Shown: positions 18,067-27,616, counted from the first letter of the stretch. The stretch is 57,738 nt of DNA from an uncultured Desulfobacteraceae bacterium (GCA_903953895.1 CAJBLH010000050.1:1-57738), one strand, 5' to 3'. Notes: generated by a model not told the origin, from the sequence alone. Numbers and translations are program-made.

Positions 18067-18687
18067 ATGACCGAACCTTCCAGAACCTGTTTTGGTATGC
18101 TGCGTCACGCCGTAACGGAATGGAACCAGAGCCGACGAATTCAGGGTCAGGCCGACAGCCCGCTGACATTTACGGGTGAAGCCATGGCGCTGAGATGGGG
18201 CCAGATTCTGGCACAAAACGCCTGGCAACGGATTCTTTCCAGCGATCTCGGCAGAGCCCGAAAAACAGCCGAACTGATCAACCAGACGCTGAACCTTCCG
18301 CTGACGCTGGATTCCAGGCTCCGCGAAATGGACTGGGGAAGATGGACAGGGAAAACCACATCGCAGTTGAAAATCGAATTTTCGGAAGTTTGGACGAAGC
18401 AGACGGCGGCTGAATGGGATTTCTGTCCGCCCGAAGGTGAATCTTTCCGGGGGGTGTGGAAAAGAGGCCTGGAAGCGCTGACTGCGGCATCCTGCAACTG
18501 GCCGGGAGAGAACATCCTGGTTGTCACCCATGAAGGCATGATCAAAAGCATGATTTATCATGAAAGTACGCGCTCCGATTTCCTCAAGAACGGGCAATGT
18601 CTCATGCCGTATCACCTGCACTGCCTGATGCTTTCCAGCGGAAGGCTTACGGTTGAATACCTCAATTTTGTGAATCTTTCCTCTTGA
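18067..18687 (+). CDS. Histidine phosphatase (phosphoglycerate mutase-like)
   Basis: A phosphohydrolase of the branch-2H superfamily, 206 residues. The first catalytic motif is GMLRHAVTEWNQ, an RHA variant of the usual RHG, followed by QADSPLT, SSDLGRARKTAELI (second Arg region), LREMDWGRWTG (catalytic Glu region) and VVTHEGMI (second His). Members include alpha-ribazole and sugar-phosphate phosphatases; the substrate here is unknown. The ATG at 18067 is preferred; a longer TTG start at 18037 is possible, with GGAG about 12 bases before it. It precedes the glycan operon by 112 bases. Confidence 0.8.
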   Translation: MTEPSRTCFGMLRHAVTEWNQSRRIQGQADSPLTFTGEAMALRWGQILAQNAWQRILSSDLGRARKTAELINQTLNLPLTLDSRLREMDWGRWTGKTTSQLKIEFSEVWTKQTAAEWDFCPPEGESFRGVWKRGLEALTAASCNWPGENILVVTHEGMIKSMIYHESTRSDFLKNGQCLMPYHLHCLMLSSGRLTVEYLNFVNLSS

Positions 18688-18708
18688 TCATCCCCGTTAA
18701 AGAATTTT

Positions 18709-18765
18709 AACCACAAAAGAAAAAAATCTTTGCGTTCCTTAGCGCCTTTGCGGTGAAATAATAAT
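18709..18765. repeat. Interspersed repeat of the CTTAGCGCCTTTGCGG type
   Basis: The stretch contains AATCTTTGCGTTCC followed by TTAGCGCCTTTGCGGTGAA. This wording recurs as an intergenic repeat in many unrelated bacterial genomes. Only one copy is in this window, so the call rests on general knowledge. Confidence 0.3.
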
Positions 18766-18799
18766 GGATAAAAACATGATCCAGCCGAAATGACGAACA

Positions 18800-19969
18800 A
18801 TGCCTATGAAAATCGTTTATTATTGTCAGCACGTCCTGGGCATGGGGCATTATTTTCGAAGTCTCGAAATCTGCAAAGCATTCCGAAACCACGACGTCAT
18901 TCTGGTATCCGGCGGCGCACCCCTGAATATGCCGGTTCCGCGGCATATCCGGGAAGTGAGTCTTCTGCCGATTGGAATGGACGCGGATTTCAGCAGACTG
19001 GAGTCGAATGCTGGAACCATTGAAGAGATCAAAGCCGTCCGGCAACAGGCGCTTTATGAATTGTTTGTCTGTGAGTGCCCGGATCTGTTTATGGTCGAGC
19101 TGTATCCTTTCGGGCGAAAGGCGTTCGGTTTTGAACTGATCCCCATATTTCAGGCAATCCGGCGCGGAACGCTCTGCCCGAGTCGGGTGGTATGCAGCCT
19201 TCGGGATGTTCTGGTTGAAAAAAAAGACGTTGAGGCATACGAATCCCGGGTGATATCGGCCTTGAACCAGTGGTTCGATGCATTGTTGATCCATTCGGAT
19301 GCGGCAATCGTCACACTCGATGAAACTTTTTCCCGGATGACGGATATCCGCATTCCTGTTGTCTATACCGGATTTGTTACGCCCAGGCCTCTTGAAGGGG
19401 ATCGGAGCGCCGTTCGCCGAAAGCTTGGCATCGACGATGAAACCCGGCTGGTCGTTGCCAGCGCCGGCGGCGGAAAGGTGGGCTTTGAACTGCTGAATGC
19501 CGTGATTCGATCAGTTGCGAAAATACCGCCTGCAGGAAATGTCTATCTTCAGGTATTTACCGGTCCGTTCATGGAAGAGGAGGCGGTGCGGCATCTCCAG
19601 GACATGGGAGCGGATCGGATTTCGGTGTTGCGGTTTACTCCCGATTTTCCGGCCTATCTGGCGGCAGCGGATCTTTCTGTCAGCATGGCCGGATACAATA
19701 CCTGCATGAATATTATGGCAGCTCGAGTTCCCTCACTGGTCTGGCCCTTTTCACAAAACCGGGAACAGCGCCTTCGCGCCGAGCGTATTTCAAAAATGGG
19801 AAAAATGCGGATTCTTGAAAATGCTGATCTGGAGCCAAAAAAACTGGCGGAACTCATCACCCGGAATCTGGCTGAACGGTGCCGCTGTGATTATCCGATC
19901 GATCTGGACGGGGCCGACCATACCGCCGACTGGATACAGTCCTGGATAAAAACACAAAGGAAAGGCTGA
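18800..19969 (+). CDS. GT-B glycosyltransferase (MurG-like), first gene of a glycan operon
   Basis: A 389-residue glycosyltransferase of the GT-B fold. The N-terminal Rossmann half begins KIVYYCQHVLGMGHYFRS, with the G-x-GH loop typical of this group. The C-terminal half has VVASAGGGKVGFELL, FTPDFPAYLAAADLSVSMAG, then YNTCMNIMAARVPSLVWPF and QNREQRLRAE, which form the nucleotide-sugar site. The acceptor is unknown. The stop overlaps the next ATG by one base (TGATG at 19967-19971), so it is translationally coupled to the deacetylase-like gene. There is no signal peptide; the enzyme is cytoplasmic. Confidence 0.85.
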   Translation: MPMKIVYYCQHVLGMGHYFRSLEICKAFRNHDVILVSGGAPLNMPVPRHIREVSLLPIGMDADFSRLESNAGTIEEIKAVRQQALYELFVCECPDLFMVELYPFGRKAFGFELIPIFQAIRRGTLCPSRVVCSLRDVLVEKKDVEAYESRVISALNQWFDALLIHSDAAIVTLDETFSRMTDIRIPVVYTGFVTPRPLEGDRSAVRRKLGIDDETRLVVASAGGGKVGFELLNAVIRSVAKIPPAGNVYLQVFTGPFMEEEAVRHLQDMGADRISVLRFTPDFPAYLAAADLSVSMAGYNTCMNIMAARVPSLVWPFSQNREQRLRAERISKMGKMRILENADLEPKKLAELITRNLAERCRCDYPIDLDGADHTADWIQSWIKTQRKG

Positions 19970-20757
19970 TGTCCCATCTACCTTCACTTTTATGGAACGC
20001 ACCCTTACAGGATCTAAAACCGCGGCTTCAGGATTGTGTGGATCAGGCCGTGGATATGGCGCGTCTTTCCCCGGTACGCATTTTTTTTCGTGCCGACGAC
20101 ATCGGGGTTCCCGGAAAATGGCTTTTTCGATTGATGGATTTGTTTTTTGATCACCAAATGCCGCTGTGTCTGGCGATCGTGCCCGCCTGGTTCAACCGGC
20201 AGCGGTGGGAGGTGTTTCAGAAAATAGACGCGAAATCCCCGCAGTTATGGTGCTGGCATCAGCACGGATGGCGGCACGTTTCCCATGAAATTCAGGGGAA
20301 AAAGCAGGAATTCGGTCCGCATCGATCCATCGATGAAATTCGGCTCGATATTGTCCGGGGCCGGAAGAAACTGGAGGATCTGATGCAGGATCGGTTCACG
20401 CCCGTGTTTACCCCGCCCTGGAATCGCTGTGACGGCAGAACCTTGTCGGTATTGAGAGACAACGGGTTTAAAGCGGTTTCGCGGCACCACCACAGCATGC
20501 CCAAAACCGGAAAAGGGTTTCCGGACTTACCCGTCAACGTCGATCTGCATACCCGCCGGGAGACCACGCCGGAAGAAGGCTGGCAGTCTCTATGGAACGA
20601 GCTTAAAGCCGCCCTGTCCAGCCGAACCTGTGGTGTCATGATCCATCACCAGCGCATGAATCCGCTTGCCTTCGAGTTCCTTGAACTGTTACTGGGCATC
20701 ATGAAGCACAATCCCCGGATTCTGCCGGTTCATTTTACAGGCATGCTCCATGAATAA
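19969..20757 (+). CDS. NodB-like polysaccharide deacetylase family protein
   Basis: A 262-residue protein with the metal-dependent carbohydrate deacetylase layout: RADDIG (D43, D44), CWHQHGWRH (H97, H99, H103) and FTPPWNRCDG (motif 3). It lacks a signal peptide, so it would act in the cytoplasm on a glycoside or lipid-linked sugar rather than on cell-wall polymer. It sits between two glycosyltransferase genes, overlapping the preceding stop by one base and the following start by 8 bases, so all are almost certainly made together. Confidence 0.8.
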   Translation: MSHLPSLLWNAPLQDLKPRLQDCVDQAVDMARLSPVRIFFRADDIGVPGKWLFRLMDLFFDHQMPLCLAIVPAWFNRQRWEVFQKIDAKSPQLWCWHQHGWRHVSHEIQGKKQEFGPHRSIDEIRLDIVRGRKKLEDLMQDRFTPVFTPPWNRCDGRTLSVLRDNGFKAVSRHHHSMPKTGKGFPDLPVNVDLHTRRETTPEEGWQSLWNELKAALSSRTCGVMIHHQRMNPLAFEFLELLLGIMKHNPRILPVHFTGMLHE

Positions 20758-21754
20758 GATCATTGTCATCACCTCCATTTATCCCGCAACCCCGTCGGTG
20801 CGGAAATGGGCGGACATGCCCGGTTGGAAGGTGATTGTTGTCGGAGACAGAAAAACACCGGCGGACTGGCGCTGTCCACCGGCGACGTATCTTTCGGCGG
20901 CAGACCAGGAAAATGCGCCATTTCAGATCGTCCGAACGCTTCCCTGGAATCATTACGCCCGAAAGCTCATGGGCTATCTGGCCGCTATCGGGCAGGGCGC
21001 TGATATCATCCTGGATACCGATGATGACAATATGCCCAAACCCGACTGGGCCCTTCCCGAATTTGACGGCGCCTATCCACTGACATCGCAGAACAGGGGA
21101 TTCGTGAATGTTTACCGTTATTTTACAGATCAGCATATCTGGCCCAGAGGCTTTCCGCTGAACCGGGTCTGCGATCCGGATGCGCATCTTTGCGCTGGAG
21201 GCATCCAGCAGGAGGCGGTCAGGGTCGGGATATGGCAGGGGCTGGCCGATGGAGATCCGGATGTGGATGCCGTTTATCGAATGACCGTCAATACCCCTTG
21301 TTTTTTTGATATCAAGCCCCCGGTCGTTCTGGGGGCCGGTACCGTATCGCCTTTCAATTCCCAGAATACGGCATTCACCAAACCGGTATTTCCGCTGCTG
21401 TATCTGCCGGCTTTTGTCAGTTTCCGGTCTACCGATATTATCCGGAGCCTGGTGGCTCAGCCGATTCTCTGGAGTGCCGGCTATTTACTAGGGTTTACCG
21501 AGGCTACCGTCATCCAGAATCGCAATGATCACCATTATCTGTCAGATTTTGAATCGGAAATTCCCTGTTATCTGCATGCTGAGAAAATTCTGGATGTGGT
21601 TGCCGGAGCGGTGTTTTCGCATTTTTCTATCGAAACCAATCTGGTCAATGCTTATGAAAGCCTGATTCGTCATCACCTGATCCCGGAATCCGAGATGCGT
21701 CTGGTGTTGGCATGGGTGGAGGATATTCAGAACATGATGGTCAACCGATCTTGA
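20750..21754 (+). CDS. STELLO (DUF288)-like glycosyltransferase
   Basis: A 334-residue protein that I recognise as STELLO/DUF288-like from the N-terminus KIIVITSIYPATPSVRKWADMPGW..VVGDRKTP and the acidic motif ILDTDDDN (residues 87-94), followed by a region with WPRGFPLNRV. Plant STELLO proteins are Golgi-located and affect cellulose synthase assembly; some animal and bacterial members exist but their reaction is not established. The DxD-like cluster fits a GT-A nucleotide-sugar enzyme. It overlaps the deacetylase gene by 8 bases and the HAD gene at its stop. Confidence 0.75.
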   Translation: MNKIIVITSIYPATPSVRKWADMPGWKVIVVGDRKTPADWRCPPATYLSAADQENAPFQIVRTLPWNHYARKLMGYLAAIGQGADIILDTDDDNMPKPDWALPEFDGAYPLTSQNRGFVNVYRYFTDQHIWPRGFPLNRVCDPDAHLCAGGIQQEAVRVGIWQGLADGDPDVDAVYRMTVNTPCFFDIKPPVVLGAGTVSPFNSQNTAFTKPVFPLLYLPAFVSFRSTDIIRSLVAQPILWSAGYLLGFTEATVIQNRNDHHYLSDFESEIPCYLHAEKILDVVAGAVFSHFSIETNLVNAYESLIRHHLIPESEMRLVLAWVEDIQNMMVNRS

Positions 21755-22614
21755 AACCGTTTCATTCTCAGGCGATGCTGATTACGGATCTGGACGGAAC
21801 CCTGCTGGGTTCGGATGGAAACATGACACAGCAGGATCACGATGCATTGGTCTGTCTGGGGAATCACGGTATTGTTCGGGTGATTGCAACGGGTCGGTCC
21901 CTGTATTCCTTCAAAAAAGCCATTGGAGAAGACATGCCGGTAGATTATATCATTTTTTCAACCGGCGCCGGAGTCATTACCTTCCCGGGCGGCCGACTGA
22001 TCCGAAATATTCACATGGATTCCTGGGCCGTGTCGTCGGCTGTGCGGATATTGATGGGATGCGATCTCGATTTCATGGTGCATCGGCCCATTCCGGACAA
22101 TCACTGGTTTTTCTATTACGACACCGGCAAAGACAACCCGGATTTTCACCGGCGTATCGATCGTTACAGCAGCTTCTGTCAACCGATAGACAGTGCATTT
22201 TCCGATTTCGGAGCGGCTTCTCAGTTGCTTGCCGTGGTCAATCATGATATCGGTGCATCCGTGTTCTCCGATCTTGCGTTGAAACTGTCCGGCTACAGCG
22301 TTATCCGATCCACTTCGCCCCTGGATGGAAAATCTGCCTGGATCGAGGTGTTTGCCGCCGGTGTCAGCAAAAGTCAGTGCGCTGCATGGCTGGCAGATCG
22401 ATTGCGTATCGATAAAGAGCTTGTTCTGGCCGTGGGCAATGATTATAATGACTCAGATTTACTGGAGTGGTCAGGAACGGCCTTTATGGTTGGCAATGCA
22501 CCCGATGCCTTGAAAAAGAGATTTCCTTCTGTAGCTCCTCAGAAACAGGCCGGGGTGGCAGAAGCGGTTCACCGGTGGTTGACGGATCGCAATTCTGTAA
22601 GAAAAAATAGGTAA
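21751..22614 (+). CDS. HAD-IIB family hydrolase (sugar phosphatase-like)
   Basis: A Cof/SPP-type HAD phosphatase of about 287 residues. Motif I is ITDLDGTLL, motif II is VIATGRS, and the C-terminal motif is AVGNDYNDSDLL; a C2-type cap lies between. The start is uncertain: TTG 21751 overlaps the preceding TGA, ATG 21775 directly precedes the first strand (MLITDLDG), and ATG 21712 lies inside the upstream gene. All starts lack a strong ribosome site, which fits translational coupling. Mannosylglycerate and sucrose phosphatases belong to this branch, so a sugar-phosphate product of the operon's transferases is a plausible substrate (inference). Confidence 0.82.
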   Translation: MKPFHSQAMLITDLDGTLLGSDGNMTQQDHDALVCLGNHGIVRVIATGRSLYSFKKAIGEDMPVDYIIFSTGAGVITFPGGRLIRNIHMDSWAVSSAVRILMGCDLDFMVHRPIPDNHWFFYYDTGKDNPDFHRRIDRYSSFCQPIDSAFSDFGAASQLLAVVNHDIGASVFSDLALKLSGYSVIRSTSPLDGKSAWIEVFAAGVSKSQCAAWLADRLRIDKELVLAVGNDYNDSDLLEWSGTAFMVGNAPDALKKRFPSVAPQKQAGVAEAVHRWLTDRNSVRKNR

Positions 22615-22744
22615 CTCAAAACATATCATCTACCAAATGGGCGTTTATTTCATATGAGTTGCCTTAAATACCCCTATGGGTGGGTTTCAATCCTGCCCTC
22701 GACCGCAGTGTTATTATGAACGTAATCTGTTAAGGAGGTTTATC

Positions 22745-24031
22745 ATGGCTGAACATCCCGATAAGATGTCAAAAAATTTCCAGGTCGCCTTGAATGTGGG
22801 CAGGCCCCCCAATATTGTGCGGCTTTTTCCCAATTCAAAGGCGCTGATCGTCAGTGGTAAATATATCGATCAGGCCATGCTGGCCAGGGGAAAAGCAATT
22901 TCCATGGCGGCGAACGGCAGAAATATTTTTGTCATTCGCGGAGCACTCGCCGCTGCCCAACGGGCCAATTCCGTGATTATCATCGAAATCGCCAAGTCGG
23001 AAGGAACCTATTGCGCGGTCAATTTCTGGAACATCGCCCGGCAGGTGGACGCTCTGTGCAACGAGATGGGTATCACGGTTCCGGTCGCCATCCATGCGGA
23101 TCACTACGGAATCAAATCAAAGGAAGATACGGCTCAGGCGATGATCGAGATTCCGACCATTTTTGAAGCTGGTATCACATCGATTGCCATCGATGCCTCG
23201 CACATGCCAGATGATCAGAATCTGTTGGCCAATCTCGCCCTGTATCCTTATATTCCTGAATGGGCCGGACTTGAAACCGAGGTTGGCGAAATCAAAGGAA
23301 AGACCGGTCTGTCTACGGTGGATGAAGCGCTTTTTCTCATTCAGGGGCTGAATGCGCATGATATCTTCCCGAACTGGATCGCTTTAAACAACGGCACCAC
23401 CCATGGCATCGAGGCCAGTGATCAGGGAATTCAGGTCGGGTTGACACAGCGCATTCATGAAGCGCTGACGCCATACAGCGTTTCTGGCGCCCAGCATGGA
23501 ACATCCGGCAACAGCTCGGATCGTCTCAGGGAAATCGCCACACGAACCCGGACCACGAAGGCCAATGTGGCCACAGCCCTTCAGATGATTTCGTGGGGAC
23601 TTGAAGTCAATGATTATGGAAACGCCATCATGGCGTCGGATGGAAAATTCATCAAGGTTCCGGGTGAAGGCGTTACCGAAGAAATGTGGCGGGAAATGGT
23701 GGCATATGCTGATGCCAAGGGCCTTAAAAAAGGTGATTACAAGAAACTCAATCTTCCATTTGAAAGCAAGCTCCTTGCCCAGCCCACTGCGGTTCGTGAT
23801 CGCATGTCCAAACGGGTGGAAGATTTTGTGTATCAGATGCTGATGACGGTGTTCAACGCCGGGGACACGGCGCCGCTGGCCATCGAGGCCATTCTCGGCG
23901 CCAATTCTTGTGATCCTGGCCCAAAGGCAAAGCGGATAGAAGATCCGTCTGAGTGGACGCCGGAAAAGATTGCTGTTCGGGCGTTATCGGTTGAAGCCGA
24001 TAAGGGCGCAACCGGCAATTTTGATGATTGA
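22745..24031 (+). CDS. fba: Class II fructose-bisphosphate aldolase family enzyme
   Basis: A 428-residue zinc-type aldolase. Visible motifs are AIHADHYG (catalytic Asp and Zn His), IDASHMPD, ETEVGEI (Zn-site region), and GAQHGTSGNSSD (phosphate-binding loop with the third Zn His). The length exceeds that of E. coli FbaA (359), resembling the longer class II group. The start at 22745 has an excellent AAGGAGGT site seven bases upstream; the frame is open further but without support. The gene stands 130 bases after the glycan operon and could be read from it or from its own promoter. Confidence 0.88.
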   Translation: MAEHPDKMSKNFQVALNVGRPPNIVRLFPNSKALIVSGKYIDQAMLARGKAISMAANGRNIFVIRGALAAAQRANSVIIIEIAKSEGTYCAVNFWNIARQVDALCNEMGITVPVAIHADHYGIKSKEDTAQAMIEIPTIFEAGITSIAIDASHMPDDQNLLANLALYPYIPEWAGLETEVGEIKGKTGLSTVDEALFLIQGLNAHDIFPNWIALNNGTTHGIEASDQGIQVGLTQRIHEALTPYSVSGAQHGTSGNSSDRLREIATRTRTTKANVATALQMISWGLEVNDYGNAIMASDGKFIKVPGEGVTEEMWREMVAYADAKGLKKGDYKKLNLPFESKLLAQPTAVRDRMSKRVEDFVYQMLMTVFNAGDTAPLAIEAILGANSCDPGPKAKRIEDPSEWTPEKIAVRALSVEADKGATGNFDD

Positions 24032-24060
24032 TGAATGCGATTGCCGATGTTTGAAGCATG

Positions 24061-24106
24061 CCCCTCCCCCCCCCCAACGGAGGCTGGGAGGGAGGCTGGC
24101 TGGCTG
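24061..24106. repeat. GC-rich interspersed palindrome, degenerate copy
   Basis: A run of C residues, AACGGAGGCTGGGAGGGAGGC and short direct GGCT repeats lie in the fba-24159 intergenic gap. It resembles the CCCCCAGCGGGGG family but with a degenerate centre. Confidence 0.4.
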
Positions 24107-24158
24107 AAACAATGATCAAAATTAAAAAAGATATTCACTATCAAATCAGGAGAATCCC

Positions 24159-24485
24159 ATGTCAGAGAAATTGATCATCCCCGATGAGTTTCAAGGATCG
24201 ATCCGGCGGCTGTTGAGTCGGATTCCATCCGAGCAGCGGGATGATGAAACCCTTCAAGCATCCCTGCTGATATATTTGAAGCTGGGCGGAGAAAAACTGG
24301 CCCGTCATTACATTGAAATATCTAAAAAAGTATTTCCAGACCAGATGGTTCTGATCAAAAGACAGCTTCGAGAAGGCATCGACGAAGATGAAGCCGATGA
24401 GGAAAATCTGGATGGCGCCGAAAGAGATGAGGCATATCTTCCGGATTTTGGCAAACCGGACTCGAGTTCACCGGATTTTGTCTGA
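24159..24485 (+). CDS. Hypothetical acidic protein
   Basis: An unrecognised 108-residue protein. AGGAG lies eight bases before the ATG. The N-terminal half is helical (FQGSIRRLLSRIPSEQRDDETLQASLLIYLKLG), and the C-terminal third is strongly acidic and probably disordered (EGIDEDEADEENLDGAERDE). Its last 18 bases overlap the 3' end of hisD on the opposite strand. Confidence 0.65.
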   Translation: MSEKLIIPDEFQGSIRRLLSRIPSEQRDDETLQASLLIYLKLGGEKLARHYIEISKKVFPDQMVLIKRQLREGIDEDEADEENLDGAERDEAYLPDFGKPDSSSPDFV

Positions 24486-25823
24486 TAGGATATGCGCTGT
24501 ATCCCCCCTGCTGTTATCAAGCCCGCCGTTCAGCCGTATTGTGACCGATCGGGCGTGGGCGCCAAGCCCTTCGATTTCCGCCAGCCGGATGATATCCGGC
24601 GCTTCCTGCCTGAAAGCTGTTTCCGAATAGTGAATCAAGCTGGTTTTTTTAATGAAATGATCTACGGAGAGTGCTGAAGAGAACCGGGCCGTTCCGGATG
24701 TGGGCAGTACATGATTGGGGCCGGCGATATAATCGCCTACAGGTTCCGGGGTGTAATGTCCCATAAAAACGGCGCCGGCGTTTCGAATGCGCTCGATGTA
24801 TTCCAGCGGAGAATTCAGGTGCAGCTCAAGATGCTCCGGACTGATCGCATTGGATAGATCAAAGGCTGCATCAATGTCTTTCACCACAAAAACAGCGCCG
24901 AAGTTTTTCAACGATGCCTCGGCGATATCTTGCCGCACCAAGTCCTTCAACTGTCTGTAGACCGCTTCCGCCACCTGTTCCGCGGTTTTTTGGGCCGGGG
25001 TGACCAGAATGGCGGACGCCATGGGATCATGTTCGGCCTGAGACAGCAGATCGGCAGCCGTGTATTCGGGATTTGCCGATTCATCGGCAATGATCAGAAT
25101 TTCACTGGGGCCGGCGATCATATCGATACCAACAGATCCGGCGACCATTTTTTTGGCAAGGGTCACATAAATATTGCCGGGACCTACGATCACATCGCAT
25201 TTGGGGATTATGCCGGTGCCATACGCCATGGCGGCGATGGCCCAGGCACTGCCGACTTTATAAACCGCATCGATCCCCACGCGCCGGGCAGCCGCCAGAA
25301 GATGGGGATTGACGGTACCGTCCGGCGTGGACGGCGTTGCCATGACGAGGGTGGACACGCCGGCGATCCGGGCAGGAATGGCGCACATCAAAACTGTCGA
25401 TACCAGAGGGGTCATGCCGGCTTTTCCGCCTGGCACATAAATCCCCGCAGTTCCCACAGGATTGACGATTTGTCCCAGTAGCGTTCCGGGCCTGGGGGTG
25501 TCGATCCAGGATTTTACGGATTGTTTCCGGTGAAATGATTCGATCTGAGATGCGGCCCGATCCAGGGATGCCAGAAATTCAGGGCTGACCTGACCTGCCG
25601 CCGTTTCATATTCTTGGAAACCTGCTTGAATGTTTTCGATGGTCAGACAGGGGGAATCGAACCGGTTAGCATAATTGATCACTGCCAAATCCCCGTGTTT
25701 GCGCACGTCTTCCAGGATGCGTGCAACAGCCTGATGATCTTTTGGGTTGAATGATTGCACACGGCCTTGAATCACCGACAGCCGTTTTTCAGCGGACGAA
25801 GATGGGTAAGCATAGATTTTCAT
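24468..25823 (-). CDS. hisD: Histidinol dehydrogenase
   Basis: Catalyses the last two steps of histidine synthesis, oxidising L-histidinol to L-histidine with NAD. The 451-residue protein carries [38 protein letters not shown], the Zn/catalytic [13 protein letters not shown] (catalytic Glu-His) and [16 protein letters not shown]. It is slightly longer than the usual 430 because of a C-terminal tail. No other his gene is nearby, so the pathway is scattered. The stop overlaps the convergent 24159 gene by 18 bases. Confidence 0.96.
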   Translation of the reverse strand: MKIYAYPSSSAEKRLSVIQGRVQSFNPKDHQAVARILEDVRKHGDLAVINYANRFDSPCLTIENIQAGFQEYETAAGQVSPEFLASLDRAASQIESFHRKQSVKSWIDTPRPGTLLGQIVNPVGTAGIYVPGGKAGMTPLVSTVLMCAIPARIAGVSTLVMATPSTPDGTVNPHLLAAARRVGIDAVYKVGSAWAIAAMAYGTGIIPKCDVIVGPGNIYVTLAKKMVAGSVGIDMIAGPSEILIIADESANPEYTAADLLSQAEHDPMASAILVTPAQKTAEQVAEAVYRQLKDLVRQDIAEASLKNFGAVFVVKDIDAAFDLSNAISPEHLELHLNSPLEYIERIRNAGAVFMGHYTPEPVGDYIAGPNHVLPTSGTARFSSALSVDHFIKKTSLIHYSETAFRQEAPDIIRLAEIEGLGAHARSVTIRLNGGLDNSRGDTAHILSDKIR

Positions 25824-25856
25824 AGAAACAATGAACCCTTATGTGTGGTATCGCTT

Positions 25857-26708
25857 TCAATATATACGGTTGGTCTCGAAAACCATGTCTTTGGCGACCG
25901 CAAAACAGGTGATCGAACTGCCTTGTTCATGCAGACGACAGTTGCAGTCGGCAACAATGGCATCCATCTGCATGTCGGTCCGTTCCTGATTGATGTGAAA
26001 GAGCCCCAGCCGCTTCACGCCAGCTTGAACCCCCAGATTCAGAACATCGGTGTAAACCGAATGCCCCCATTCGATGGTCGTTTGATATTCTTCCGGCGTG
26101 TATTCCGCATCATGAATGAGAAGATCGGCGCCTTCACAGAATTGCCGGTATGCGTCAAACGTCAACCCACCGGGGTGGATATATCCGAGTTCGTTATCGG
26201 TCAAGAAAACGAATTTACTGTCATTTTCGATAAACATGTAACCGCTGCCGCTGTTCGGGTGGCATATCGGGATGGGAATCACCGAGACCGATCCGATCTG
26301 AAACCGGGAAGGGCAGGCTTTTTCATATTCGATTTTTGCCCGGATATCCGCATATCGGACCGGAAAATTAGGAGGCGTCATAACTTTTGACAACATGGTT
26401 TCAAGAAAGGATTTCTGAAACGGACAGCGGTGCATGTGCAGTTCGGCGTCTTTGGAATAGAGGGGCTTGAAAAAAGGAAAACCGATCAGATGATCCCAGT
26501 GCGCATGGGTAAAAATGAAATGGTATTTTAAAATATTTTTTTTCATCAAGTGGTTGCCCAGTCGGCGAATGCCTGTGCCGGCGTCCACGATGATGATTTC
26601 ACCGCTCTCTGCCTGAATTTCCATGCAGGTTGTATCGCCGCCGTATTTCAGATACTCGGCCCCGGAAACCGGAATCGATCCTCGTGAGCCCCAGCATTTG
26701 ATCCGCAT
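25857..26708 (-). CDS. Metallo-beta-lactamase-fold hydrolase
   Basis: A 283-residue MBL-fold protein beginning MRIKCWGSRGSIPVSG, the signature of a widespread subgroup related to cyclic-nucleotide phosphodiesterases and response-regulator partners. The metal ligands are FTHAHWDHLIG (HxHxDH), PICHPNSG (third His), FLTDNELG (bridging Asp) and GHSVYTD (last His). The substrate is unknown; a cyclic-nucleotide or other phosphodiester is the family guess. AAGG precedes the ATG. It is separated from hisD by 33 bases and from prmA by 49, so it may share a transcript with both. Confidence 0.85.
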   Translation of the reverse strand: MRIKCWGSRGSIPVSGAEYLKYGGDTTCMEIQAESGEIIIVDAGTGIRRLGNHLMKKNILKYHFIFTHAHWDHLIGFPFFKPLYSKDAELHMHRCPFQKSFLETMLSKVMTPPNFPVRYADIRAKIEYEKACPSRFQIGSVSVIPIPICHPNSGSGYMFIENDSKFVFLTDNELGYIHPGGLTFDAYRQFCEGADLLIHDAEYTPEEYQTTIEWGHSVYTDVLNLGVQAGVKRLGLFHINQERTDMQMDAIVADCNCRLHEQGSSITCFAVAKDMVFETNRIY

Positions 26709-26757
26709 AATACCAGCCTTCTTTCAGAGAGATACGGAGATGGGTCGGAGAGAAAGT

Positions 26758-27612
26758 TTATTGACCGCTCAGAGTATGTTTCCTGATACCCTGGTAGGTA
26801 TACCAGATTCCATCTCGGACCCATTTGTTTAATATGGTTACAGGCAGTTGCAGCAGCCTGTTTTCGATATCCGCAGCCTCGCTGCGAAGCAGTCCGGATA
26901 AGATGAATCTTTTTTTGTTCAGAAAACCCTCCGAGCAGACCAGCCGTTTCATGACATCATAATGGATGTTGGCGATCAACAGATCCGCTTGAATATGGAT
27001 AAAGTTATCGGCGCTTGCCTGAACGGCCAGAATTGACGACTGCAACCGGTTGAGCTGGATATTTCTTGCAGCAGTCTTGGCGGCAAGCCGATTCATATCG
27101 ACAGCCAGGGTGAGCGGACATCCCAGACGGGCGGCTGCAATGGCAAGAATTCCCGTTCCGGTTCCCAGATCGATGGTGGAGCCAATGGACTCTGCCTCAA
27201 AGGTGTTTTCCAGGGCTTCCAGGCAATCCCGGGTTGTGGGATGGGCGCCGGTTCCGAAAACAACCCCGGGATCGAGCGTGATCGGCATTTTGGATGATGG
27301 CGGCAGGGATGAATCCCAGGGGGGATAAATGAAAAACCGATCGGTGGAAAATGGCGCAATCTTATCCCCCACCCAGTCATCGTAAGACATCTGATATTGA
27401 TCGATCAGCCGCAAGAGAGGAGATATACGGATCAGTTCTTGCACCTGATTCAGAGATGGTTGTGAAAAAAACAGAAACGAAAACCCGTCTTCCTGCCAGT
27501 TGCCGATGAAATGTTTCAGCTCTGATGGGTCATGCTGCAGCGAGCCTTCGAGATAGTAGATGAAAAGATCGCTGCAGGGAGGAGAATATTGAACTTCAGC
27601 GGCAACGGACAT
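26758..27612 (-). CDS. prmA: Ribosomal protein L11 methyltransferase
   Basis: Class I SAM-dependent methyltransferase that trimethylates ribosomal protein L11. From ATG 27612 the protein has 284 residues. The N-terminal substrate-binding half is divergent; the catalytic half has DPGVVFGTGAHPTTRDCLE, the SAM site DLGTGTGILAIAAARLG and the NIHYD motif (the NPPY-equivalent of PrmA, usually NILA). It begins four bases after the stop of the CBS-domain gene, indicating coupling. Confidence 0.85.
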   Translation of the reverse strand: MSVAAEVQYSPPCSDLFIYYLEGSLQHDPSELKHFIGNWQEDGFSFLFFSQPSLNQVQELIRISPLLRLIDQYQMSYDDWVGDKIAPFSTDRFFIYPPWDSSLPPSSKMPITLDPGVVFGTGAHPTTRDCLEALENTFEAESIGSTIDLGTGTGILAIAAARLGCPLTLAVDMNRLAAKTAARNIQLNRLQSSILAVQASADNFIHIQADLLIANIHYDVMKRLVCSEGFLNKKRFILSGLLRSEAADIENRLLQLPVTILNKWVRDGIWYTYQGIRKHTLSGQ

Positions 27613-27616
27613 GGAT

